64,000 nucleotides of DNA from Pararhizobium sp. (lineage in GTDB: Bacteria > Pseudomonadota > Alphaproteobacteria > Rhizobiales > Rhizobiaceae), in NCBI GenBank assembly GCA_017794825.1, contig CP051237.1, positions 5,939,342 to 6,003,341 of the forward strand, read 5' to 3'. How positions within the stretch are numbered: the first letter of the stretch is position 1; each line of letters starts with the position of its first letter. Made by a program: the position numbers and the translations under genes. Positions 42,269 through 50,322 of this stretch are shown here, in pieces. The notes beneath the pieces were generated by a model that was not told where the DNA came from, searched no databases, and saw only the letters and a program-made list of their open reading frames with translations.

Positions 42269-43568
42269 GGCCTCAAAACATGACGAGGCCTTTGTCTGGG
42301 CCTGGCTGCCCGGTGCTACAGAGCCGGTTGTCGCAGGACGGCTTCATGAGAATGACGGGCTGGTCACTTTCAATTACGGCAAGAGCTACCTTGAGCGGAC
42401 GGACGCTATTCCGCTCTACCTGCCGGAGTTGCCTCTCGAAGCCGGCGAGCTGCCGCTGCCCGCCGGACTGACCATGCCGAACTGCATGAGAGACGCAGCG
42501 CCCGATGCGTGGGGGCGGCGCGTCATCCTTAACCGTAAGTTTGGCGTCAAAGGCGATGACCTTGATGACCTTGAGCTTTCGGAACTGACGTTCCTGCTTG
42601 AGTCCGGTTCAGACCGTATCGGCGCCTTTGATTTTCAACACGCGCCGGACAGCTATGAGCCACGTTCGCCAGTGGGCGCCACCCTTGAGGAACTGATGGA
42701 ATCGGCCAAGCGGGTGGAGCAAGGTATTCCGTTGACGCTGGAACTGGACCAGGCGCTGCACCACGGCAGTTCAATCGGTGGCGCTCGGCCTAAAGCACTG
42801 ATTGAAGAGAAGAACATCAAATACGTTGCTAAATTCTCATCATTCTCAGACACATACAGCGTCGTAAAGGCGGAATTTATAGCCATGCGGCTCGCCGCGC
42901 TTTGCGGAATCAACGCTGCACCGGTCTCGCTCGTACATGCTTCAGGAAAAGACGTGCTTCTTATCGAGCGTTTCGACCGTGTAAATACCCCAAAGGGATG
43001 GCGGCGAAAGATCATGGTCTCTGCCCTGACCATGCTTGAACTCGATGAAATGATGGCGCGTTACGCCAGCTATCAGGATCTTGCGGAAATAATCCGACAT
43101 CGTTTTTCCGACCCGGCTGCAACATTGCGAGAGCTTTTTGCGCGCATGATATTCAATATCTTGTGCGGCAATACTGACGATCATGCCCGAAATCACGCCG
43201 CATTCTGGGACGGCGAGTCTCTGAACCTGACGCCCGCCTATGACATATGTCCGCAAGGGCGGTCAGGACAGGAAGCTTCCCAAGCCATGCTCATCAATGA
43301 ACAAAACAGGCAAAGCCGCATCGCTTCCTGTCTGGACGCCGCGCATCATTTCCTTGTCGATCATGAGGAGGCCCTTGCCATCGTCGAGCGCCAACTTCGG
43401 CACATAGGAAAAAACTGGAATGACATATGTTCGGAGGCGAAATTGACGGAAACCGACCGGAATTTTTTCTGGGGTCGCCAGTTTCTCAATCCGTACGCTT
43501 TCATGGCGCTTGAAGGCGATGCGGCTAGACTGGTTGCGCTCGCGGATGATATTCGCCGCGCGGTGTAG
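42258..43568 (+). CDS. hipA: HipA-type Ser/Thr kinase toxin
   Basis: 436 residues. Glycine-rich autophosphorylation/ATP loop SSIGGARPK (171-179), lysine in YVAKFSS (Lys192), catalytic GNTDDHARN (Asp308, Asn312) and the DFG-like Asp in PAYDIC (Asp329) are all present, so the kinase should be active. Known HipA phosphorylates glutamyl-tRNA synthetase in E. coli; the target here is unknown. ATG 42258 follows AAGG and overlaps hipB. Stops 1 base before the convergent phosphatase gene. Confidence 0.9.
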   Translation: MNSKASKHDEAFVWAWLPGATEPVVAGRLHENDGLVTFNYGKSYLERTDAIPLYLPELPLEAGELPLPAGLTMPNCMRDAAPDAWGRRVILNRKFGVKGDDLDDLELSELTFLLESGSDRIGAFDFQHAPDSYEPRSPVGATLEELMESAKRVEQGIPLTLELDQALHHGSSIGGARPKALIEEKNIKYVAKFSSFSDTYSVVKAEFIAMRLAALCGINAAPVSLVHASGKDVLLIERFDRVNTPKGWRRKIMVSALTMLELDEMMARYASYQDLAEIIRHRFSDPAATLRELFARMIFNILCGNTDDHARNHAAFWDGESLNLTPAYDICPQGRSGQEASQAMLINEQNRQSRIASCLDAAHHFLVDHEEALAIVERQLRHIGKNWNDICSEAKLTETDRNFFWGRQFLNPYAFMALEGDAARLVALADDIRRAV

Positions 43569-43569
43569 C

Positions 43570-44382
43570 CTATATAAACGCCACTCTATCAACTGAGAGG
43601 ATCTCCAGCAGTTCCTCATGCACTGCAGGACAGGACGCTGCGGCGACCTTGCCGTCGGATTCGAGCGTCAGCGGCTTGCCCTGCCAGTCGGTGATGACAC
43701 CGCCGGCTTCCTCGACGAGCGACACCGCGGCCATATAGTCGTAAGGCTTCAATCCGTAATCGACGACGGCGTCGACATGTCCGCCGGCCAACAGGCAATA
43801 GGAATAGGCGTCGTAGGAAAACCGCATGACGCCGCAATGCGCATTCAGGCGGTTCAGCAGATCGTCTTCGCGCGCGAGTATCCGGTCGCCTTCGTTCACA
43901 TAGACCATCGCCCTGGAGAGCGGCTTGCTTTTAGCCGTCTTCAGGCGACGCTCGCCGAACCAGGCGCCCTGCCCCGCTATTGAAGAATATTGCTCTCTGA
44001 TTGCCGGAAAGGTCAGGACGCCGAGCACCGACCGTTCTTCCTCCTGGTCGAACAGCGCAACGAGCACGCTGAACAACGGCATGCCTGAAATGAAGGACTT
44101 GGTTCCGTCGATCGGGTCGACGACCCACAACATTCGGCTGCCGCCCCTGACCGTTCCGAATTCCTCGCCCAGGATGCCGCAATCGGGAAACCGCTCCGAC
44201 AGCCTCTGCCGGATGAGCTCCTCGGTCTGTCTGTCGGCGATCGTGACCGGAGAGTCGTCGTCCTTTGAAATAACGTCCAGCGGCTTTCGGAAATACGGCA
44301 TGGCGCGCTCACCCGCCTCCGACGAAATGCGGAGCGCCTCGTCCAGAAAAATTGAATATTCGGTCTTCGCTTCAGTCGGCAA
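43570..44382 (-). CDS. Inositol-monophosphatase-family phosphatase, HisN-like
   Basis: 270 residues. GILGEEFG (metal Glu pair), WVVDPIDGTKSFISGMPLFS (metal Asp residues) and the C-terminal KPYDYMAAVSLVEEAGG are diagnostic. The DGTKSF variant resembles histidinol-phosphatase HisN; inositol-1-phosphate or another sugar phosphate is also possible. Its ATG lies inside the last codons of the upstream DeoR gene (11-base overlap), indicating a two-gene operon. Confidence 0.85.
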   Translation of the reverse strand: MPTEAKTEYSIFLDEALRISSEAGERAMPYFRKPLDVISKDDDSPVTIADRQTEELIRQRLSERFPDCGILGEEFGTVRGGSRMLWVVDPIDGTKSFISGMPLFSVLVALFDQEEERSVLGVLTFPAIREQYSSIAGQGAWFGERRLKTAKSKPLSRAMVYVNEGDRILAREDDLLNRLNAHCGVMRFSYDAYSYCLLAGGHVDAVVDYGLKPYDYMAAVSLVEEAGGVITDWQGKPLTLESDGKVAAASCPAVHEELLEILSVDRVAFI

Positions 44383-45142
44383 TCTGAATCTCGATTTCGT
44401 TTTCTCTCAGGGACGCCGCCAGATCGCTCGGCGGGTCGCGATCGGTGACTAGCATGTCCATGCGCGACGGATCTGTGATGCGGACAGGCGCCGTCTTGCC
44501 GAACTTGGTGGCGTCGGCGGCGACGATACATTTCTGCGCCCGCTGCATGATGACGCGGGTGAATTCCGCTTCCTGAAGATCCATGAGCATGAAACCGGTC
44601 GGCGCGTTGATCGCCGCCGCCGAGAGGATGGCATACCGCACGGAGAATTGTCGAACGAAATTCATCGCCTCGATGCCGAAACTTCCGCCGTCATGGCCCC
44701 GCAACTCGCCGCCGGCCATGAAGACGCGGTTGTTGTTGCGCGTCGCCAGAGTATTGGCGACGCTCAGCGAATTGGTGACGACGAAGAGATCGCTGTGGCG
44801 CTTGAGAGCCTGTGCGACATAGGCCGTGGTGGAGCCGATATCGAGCATCAGGGAATCGCCATTGCCGATCATGTTGGCGATGTGGCGGGCGATGCGCTGC
44901 TTCGCGTCGCGCTGTTCGCCCATGCGCTGCTGGAAACTCGGCTCCTGCAAGGCGTCTTCCTGAAGATGGACGCCGCCGTGAACCTTTCGAACCACGCCGG
45001 AGGCCGCCATCTGACGCACATTGCGGCGGATAGTCTCTTCGGAAACGTCAAGACGGCGGGCGAGATCCTGAATGCGGATCGAGCCCGAGAGCCGCAATTC
45101 CTCCAGAATCTCCATCTGTCGCTGTGTTGAATGATTGGCCAT
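44372..45142 (-). CDS. DeoR/GlpR-family transcriptional regulator
   Basis: 256 residues from ATG 45142. N-terminal helix-turn-helix RIQDLARRLDVSEETIRRNV and linker VRKVHGGVHL, then the sugar-phosphate-binding domain with LDIGSTTAYVAQAL. Effectors are usually sugar phosphates, which fits the overlapping phosphatase gene. Divergent from the quaternary-amine transport operon, so it could regulate either side. Confidence 0.9.
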   Translation of the reverse strand: MANHSTQRQMEILEELRLSGSIRIQDLARRLDVSEETIRRNVRQMAASGVVRKVHGGVHLQEDALQEPSFQQRMGEQRDAKQRIARHIANMIGNGDSLMLDIGSTTAYVAQALKRHSDLFVVTNSLSVANTLATRNNNRVFMAGGELRGHDGGSFGIEAMNFVRQFSVRYAILSAAAINAPTGFMLMDLQEAEFTRVIMQRAQKCIVAADATKFGKTAPVRITDPSRMDMLVTDRDPPSDLAASLRENEIEIQIAD

Positions 45143-45349
45143 GGCTTCCGTGTTTCTACCGGTCACACCGCATTATCCACTTTTCCTGAGATCAATTACA
45201 ACAAAAATCCACATATTCCCACATTTACGCACAAATTCAGTTGACTCGCCTCTGGAATTGACCAAGCTTGAGCAGGTCGGGCGCAAGACAGGCCGTACAC
45301 AAGGCCAAAGGCGGCCCCCGACTTCCAGGGGAACAGGAAAGGGAATTAG

Positions 45350-46300
45350 ATGCTCAAGACGCATTTTCTCGGAGCCGCATTCGCAGGCGCGCTGGCGATC
45401 GGCCTTTCGGCCAGTCCGGTCCTTGCGGCAGAATCCGAAGAGCCGATCAAGTTGACGCTGCACGACTGGACCGGGCAGTTGATCACGACAAACATCATGG
45501 GCGAAGTGCTCAAGAAGGCCGGTTACAATATCGATTACGTCCAGGCGGACTATATCGCCCAGTTTGCCGGTCTGAAGACCGGCGACCTGCATGTCGCCAT
45601 GGAGATATGGGAAACCACCGGCCGCGAGGCCATGGACGAAGCCACGGCCACAGGCAATGTCGAGAATCTCGGCGAGACCGGCATGCAGGCGATCGAGGAA
45701 TGGTGGTTCCCGGCTTACATGAAGGACGTCTGTCCGGGACTGCCCAACTGGGAAGCGTTGAATGACTGCGCGGAAGATTTTTCGACGCCTGAAACCGCGC
45801 CGAGCGGACGTTATCTTGGCGGTCCTGTCACTTGGGGCGGGTTTGACGACGAACGCGCCGAAGCGCTGGATCTCGACTTCGAAGTGGTTCACGCCGGAAC
45901 CGACGCTGCTTTGTTCGCCGAGCTGGAATCGGCCTATCAGCGCCAGGCGCCGATCCTGCTCTGGGTCTACGCGCCGCACTGGGCTCCGGTGAAATTCGCC
46001 GGCGAGTGGATCGAGTTCCCGAAATACGAGGCCGCCTGCTATGAGGATCCGTCCTGGGGTGTCAATCCGGACATGGCCTATGACTGCGGCAAGCCGCGCG
46101 GCCCGATCTGGAAAGTTGCGTGGTCGGGCGTCAAGGACAAGTGGCCGGGCGCACACGACGCCATCACGAAGTTCAAGATTTCCAATGAAGACATGGGCGC
46201 GATGGTCGCCGCTGTCGACCTCGAAGGCAAGGATCTCGACGCTGTTGTCGCCGAATGGATGAACAACAACGAAGCCACCTGGAAAGCCTGGATAGAGTAA
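45350..46300 (+). CDS. Quaternary-amine (glycine betaine/choline-type) ABC binding protein
   Basis: 316 residues with a signal peptide (AAFAGALAIGLSASPVLA-AES). OpuAC/ProX-like fold: LHDWTGQLITTNIMGEVLKK, VAMEIWETTG, and many Trp residues (EEWWFPAYM, LLWVYAPHWAP) suited to a cation-pi cage for trimethylammonium groups. AAAGGG precedes ATG 45350. First gene of a five-gene operon with ATPase, fused permease, a kinase-like protein and a demethylating flavoenzyme. Confidence 0.85.
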   Translation: MLKTHFLGAAFAGALAIGLSASPVLAAESEEPIKLTLHDWTGQLITTNIMGEVLKKAGYNIDYVQADYIAQFAGLKTGDLHVAMEIWETTGREAMDEATATGNVENLGETGMQAIEEWWFPAYMKDVCPGLPNWEALNDCAEDFSTPETAPSGRYLGGPVTWGGFDDERAEALDLDFEVVHAGTDAALFAELESAYQRQAPILLWVYAPHWAPVKFAGEWIEFPKYEAACYEDPSWGVNPDMAYDCGKPRGPIWKVAWSGVKDKWPGAHDAITKFKISNEDMGAMVAAVDLEGKDLDAVVAEWMNNNEATWKAWIE

Positions 46301-46311
46301 CGAGCAAGGCT

Positions 46312-46344
46312 GCCGGGCGGATCTGACGACGTTTTCCGCCCGGC
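46312..46344 (+). terminator. Attenuator-type hairpin after the binding-protein gene
   Basis: GCCGGGCGG (46312-46320) pairs perfectly with CCGCCCGGC (46336-46344), and CTTTT follows within 10 bases. Located between binding-protein and ATPase genes, so it probably ends most transcripts early and gives excess binding protein. Confidence 0.65.
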
Positions 46345-46401
46345 GGCGCTTTTCCGCTATAATCGTCTCACTGAAACCAGTGCGTTGTCCGAAAGTGCGC
46401 A

Positions 46402-47427
46402 ATGAGCGACGAAGCTGTCAAACTCTCCGCCCGCAATGTGTGGAAGCTCTTCGGTGACGGCGCCGAATCCTTTCTGAAAAAACACCCGAAACCGGACTCG
46501 TCCGGCCTCAACGAGGCAGGTCTCGTCGGCGCCGTGCGCGAAGCGTCCATCGATGTCCGCCAGGGCGAGATTTTCGTGATCATGGGGTTGTCGGGCTCCG
46601 GCAAATCGACCCTCGTTCGATGCCTTTCACGGCTGATCGAACCCACAGCCGGCCAGGTGCTGTTTGAAGGCACGGATCTGCTCCAGGCCAGCGAACGCGA
46701 CATGATCGAGATCCGCCGGCACAAGATGGGCATGGTGTTCCAGCATTTCGCCCTGTTGCCGCATCTCAACGTCCTTCGAAACGTCGCGTTTCCACTGGAA
46801 GTTCAGGGCGTGAGCCGCGATAAGCGCGAAAGGCGCGCACGCGAGGTTATAGAGCTCGTCGGATTGGCGGGCCGGGAAAACTACTTCCCCCGAGAGCTGT
46901 CGGGCGGGCAGCAGCAGCGCGTGGGGATCGCCCGTTCGCTCGCCGTCGAGCCGGAAATCTGGTTTCTCGACGAACCGTTTTCCGCTCTTGATCCGCTGAT
47001 CCGGCGCGAAATGCAGGACGAGTTCCTGCGCCTTCAGTCTGTTCTGAAGAAAACGATCGTTTTCATCACCCATGATTTCGACGAAGCGATCCGCCTTGCC
47101 GACCGGATCGCCATCATGAAGGATGGTCTGATCATCCAGACGGCTACGCCGGAACAACTCGTTCTCGATCCCGCCTCCGACTACGTTCGCGAGTTCACGA
47201 GACACATTCCGCGAGCCAAGGTGCTGACAGCGGGCTCTGTGGCACGGCCGAGCGCCGAAGAAACGCAATTGGCCGGCGAGATTTCCGCCGACGCACGTAT
47301 CGAGGACATCGCCGACCGCGTCGAGGCGGCAGGCCAGCCCTTTGCGGTTGTCGACGCCAGCGGCCACCGGGTCGGGATCATCGACGGGCGCGCCATCATC
47401 GACGTGCTGATCGGACGGGAGCACTGA
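46402..47427 (+). CDS. Quaternary-amine ABC transporter ATPase (ProV-like)
   Basis: 341 residues. Walker A GLSGSGKSTLVRCLSRLIEP, signature LSGGQQQRVGIARS, Walker B WFLDEPFSALDPLI, His in FITHDFDEAI. The C-terminal 80 residues are shorter than the paired CBS domains of E. coli ProV, leaving at most one CBS-like unit (ADRVEAAGQPFAVVDASGHR). Couples to the double permease 3 bases downstream. Confidence 0.9.
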   Translation: MSDEAVKLSARNVWKLFGDGAESFLKKHPKPDSSGLNEAGLVGAVREASIDVRQGEIFVIMGLSGSGKSTLVRCLSRLIEPTAGQVLFEGTDLLQASERDMIEIRRHKMGMVFQHFALLPHLNVLRNVAFPLEVQGVSRDKRERRAREVIELVGLAGRENYFPRELSGGQQQRVGIARSLAVEPEIWFLDEPFSALDPLIRREMQDEFLRLQSVLKKTIVFITHDFDEAIRLADRIAIMKDGLIIQTATPEQLVLDPASDYVREFTRHIPRAKVLTAGSVARPSAEETQLAGEISADARIEDIADRVEAAGQPFAVVDASGHRVGIIDGRAIIDVLIGREH

Positions 47428-47430
47428 ACG

Positions 47431-49437
47431 ATGTGGCTCCTGCGCGCCATCAGCCCTTCCGGCTGGTTCTGGATTGGAGCCTTCGGCATCTCGCTGTTTC
47501 TGGCCGAGCATGCAAAAAGCTGGTCGCGCGCCCATGACATGCGCTGGCTGATGGACACGCCGCGCGCGATCCGTTTTCCGATCAAGGACGACATTTCCGA
47601 TTTCATGGACTGGCTGGTCAACAGCGCCACCTTCGGCCTGTTCACCTTTACCCAGTTCACGCGCGCCATCTCCTGGCTGATCGAGCAACCCTACCTGCTC
47701 GTCAAATCCATGCTGGTGACGGGCTGGGTTCAGGGGTTCGGCGACAACGCCGTGCAACTCCTGCCGCCTTTCAGCTGGATCGCCGTGATCGTCACGGTGT
47801 TCGCCATGGGCTACTATGCGCGCAACCTGTGGCTCGGCCTGTTCGTCGCAGCGTGTTTCCTTTACCTGGCGATCTTCGGCCAGTGGGAAAGCGCGATGGT
47901 GACGCTCTCCTCGATCCTGATCGCCGTGCCGATCGGTGTGGCCGGCGGCCTTCTTCTTGGCGTCCTCGCCTATCGCTGGCGCTGGTTCAACATGGCGATT
48001 TCGCCGGTGCTGGACCTGATGCAGACAGTGCCCATCTTCGCCTATCTTGTGCCGATCCTGTTCCTGTTCGGTTTCGGCCCCGTGGCCGCCCTGCTCGCAA
48101 CTATCATATACGCCATGCCGCCGATGGTGCGGATTACGACACTGGCGCTGAAGTCTGTTCCGGAGGAGATCCGCGAATTCGGACTGATGGCCGGCTGCAC
48201 AAACCGCCAGATGACCTGGAAGGTGCTGGTTCCAGCCGCGAACCGAAGCCTGATGGTCGGCGTCAATCAGGTCATCATGCTGTCGCTCAACATGGTGATC
48301 ATCGCTTCAATGATCGGCGCCGGCGGCCTGGGCTACGATGTGCTGACGTCGCTACGCCGACTCGATATCGGCGGAGGCCTTGAGGCCGGCGTCGCCATCG
48401 TGGTCCTGGCGATCGCCCTTGACCGCCTGAGCCAGGCCTTCGCGGACCGCAACCCGCCCGATCATTCCGCCCTGCCCGCCAGCCCGGTCCGTCGTCATCC
48501 ATGGATCACGACATGTCTCCTGGTCGCGCTCGGAACAGGCATCGCAGGCTTGTTCCTGCCGGCGCTGCAAACCTATCCGCGCGAACTGTGGATCACCACC
48601 GGGAACTTCTGGTCGAAGCTGGTGGAATATATCAACGTCAACTTCTTCGACCAGATCGAAGCCGTGAAGACCTTCATGCTCGTGACGTTCCTCGTGCCCG
48701 TGAAGCGTTTTCTGCTCGGCCTTCCCTGGCCCTGGGTGATTGCGTTGCTCACCTACGCGGGATGGCAGCTCGGCCGGTGGAGACTGGCTCTGCTGGTCTT
48801 GCTGATGTCGCTCTTCATCCTGGTCAACGACCTGTGGGACAAGGCGATGGTGACCGTCTATCTGGTTGGTGTATCGGTCGTCATCGCCAGCCTGATCGGC
48901 ATTCCGATCGGCATCTGGTCCGCGCAACACAAACGCGCCGACCGCGTGGTGGCCGCCATCATCGACACGCTGCAGACATTGCCGAGCTTCGTATACCTCA
49001 TTCCGGTCGTCATGCTGTTTCGGGTCGGAGACTTCTCGGCCATGATCGCGGTCGTGCTCTACGCGCTCGCGCCGGCCATCCGCTACGCCTCGCACGGCAT
49101 CAAGACGGTCGATCCGCAACTGATCGAGGCCGGCGTCGTCTCCGGGTGCACGCGACGACAATTGCTGTGGCGCATCCGGTTGCCGCTCGCCCTGCCGGAA
49201 ATCATGCTCGGCATCAACCAGACCATCATGCTGGCGATTTCGATGCTGGTCATAACCGCGCTCGTAGGCACGCGAGAGCTCGGCCAGGAAGTCTATATCG
49301 CGCTGACGAAGGCCGACACCGGCCGCGGCATCGTCGCTGGTCTGTCGATCGCCTTCATCGCCATAATCGCCGACCGGATGATCGCCGCCGGCGCCACACG
49401 GGCCAGGAAGCGGCTTGGACTGGAGGCGGCCCGATGA
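47431..49437 (+). CDS. Quaternary-amine ABC permease, two ProW domains fused
   Basis: 668 residues, about twice a normal ProW. Two homologous permease units are visible, each with PIFAYLVPILFLFG / PSFVYLIPVVMLFR and an EAA-like coupling loop (EEIREFGLMAGCTNRQMTWK and DPQLIEAGVVSGCTRRQLLW). One chain therefore supplies both halves of the channel. The stop overlaps the ATG of the kinase-like gene (ATGA). Confidence 0.88.
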   Translation: MWLLRAISPSGWFWIGAFGISLFLAEHAKSWSRAHDMRWLMDTPRAIRFPIKDDISDFMDWLVNSATFGLFTFTQFTRAISWLIEQPYLLVKSMLVTGWVQGFGDNAVQLLPPFSWIAVIVTVFAMGYYARNLWLGLFVAACFLYLAIFGQWESAMVTLSSILIAVPIGVAGGLLLGVLAYRWRWFNMAISPVLDLMQTVPIFAYLVPILFLFGFGPVAALLATIIYAMPPMVRITTLALKSVPEEIREFGLMAGCTNRQMTWKVLVPAANRSLMVGVNQVIMLSLNMVIIASMIGAGGLGYDVLTSLRRLDIGGGLEAGVAIVVLAIALDRLSQAFADRNPPDHSALPASPVRRHPWITTCLLVALGTGIAGLFLPALQTYPRELWITTGNFWSKLVEYINVNFFDQIEAVKTFMLVTFLVPVKRFLLGLPWPWVIALLTYAGWQLGRWRLALLVLLMSLFILVNDLWDKAMVTVYLVGVSVVIASLIGIPIGIWSAQHKRADRVVAAIIDTLQTLPSFVYLIPVVMLFRVGDFSAMIAVVLYALAPAIRYASHGIKTVDPQLIEAGVVSGCTRRQLLWRIRLPLALPEIMLGINQTIMLAISMLVITALVGTRELGQEVYIALTKADTGRGIVAGLSIAFIAIIADRMIAAGATRARKRLGLEAAR

Positions 49438-50309
49438 CCACTCCCGTTGAACGCGCGGCCTCGCTTGCCTGCTGGAGCGGACCGGTTGACCCGAAGCCGC
49501 TCGATGGCGGCATCACCAACACCAATTTCCTCGTCGAAGACGCCGGTCGCCGGTTTGTGGTTCGCATCGGCGAAGACATTCCCATCCATCAGGTGATGCG
49601 ATTCAACGAACTGGCGGCCAGCCGCGCCGCGCATGCCGCGGGCGTTTCGCCGGCCGTTCATCACGCCGAGGCAGGCGCCCTTGTTCTCGATTTCATCAAG
49701 GGCAAGACGCTTTCGGAGGAAGACGTGCGCCGGCAGCCCGTGCTCGAACGCATCGTTCCGGTGATCGCACAATGCCACCGCGAGATTCCCAAATATCTGC
49801 GCGGTCCGGCGCTCGCATTCTGGGTCTTTCACGTTCTTCGCGACTATGCGGCGACGATCGCCGAAGGCGACAGCCCGCATGCGAATCTGCTGCCAATGCT
49901 GATAAATCGCGCAGAGCGTCTGGAGGAACGGGTTGGCCCTGTGACGCTGGTCTATGGGCATAATGACCTCCTGCCCGCGAATTTCATCGATGACGGCGAT
50001 CGTATCTGGCTGATCGACTGGGATTACGCCGGATTCAATTCGCCTCTGTTCGACCTTGGAGGCCTGGCGTCGAACAACGGGCTTTCGCCCAGCCAAGAAG
50101 ACTGGCTGCTTGAAACCTACTTCGAAGCGCCTGTCACCGATGCGCTTCGGAACAGTTACTGCGCAATGAAATGCGCCTCGCTGTTGCGCGAGACGATGTG
50201 GTCGATGGTCTCGGAAATCCACTCGAGCATCGATTTCGACTACGCGGCCTACACACACGAAAATCTTGCACGCTTCGAAGCAAGCTGGAAGGACATGGAA
50301 ACAAGATGA
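49434..50309 (+). CDS. Choline-kinase/aminoglycoside-phosphotransferase-like protein
   Basis: 291 residues. GGITNTNFLVED (ATP loop), VRIGED (Lys-equivalent region is Arg/Ile-rich, VVRIG), Brenner motif VYGHNDLLPANFI and WLIDWDYAGFNSP (metal Asp) are characteristic of choline/ethanolamine kinases. ATG 49434 overlaps the permease stop and the flavoenzyme gene begins 14 bases after it. Likely phosphorylates choline or a related amine alcohol on entry; why it sits with a demethylating oxidase is open. Confidence 0.82.
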   Translation: MTTPVERAASLACWSGPVDPKPLDGGITNTNFLVEDAGRRFVVRIGEDIPIHQVMRFNELAASRAAHAAGVSPAVHHAEAGALVLDFIKGKTLSEEDVRRQPVLERIVPVIAQCHREIPKYLRGPALAFWVFHVLRDYAATIAEGDSPHANLLPMLINRAERLEERVGPVTLVYGHNDLLPANFIDDGDRIWLIDWDYAGFNSPLFDLGGLASNNGLSPSQEDWLLETYFEAPVTDALRNSYCAMKCASLLRETMWSMVSEIHSSIDFDYAAYTHENLARFEASWKDMETR

Positions 50310-50322
50310 GGATCGACTGACA

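Noticed and set aside
48501..49433. Open frame leading into the choline-kinase-like gene
   Set aside because: Out-of-frame reading of the permease; the kinase starts at ATG 49434 in an ATGA junction.
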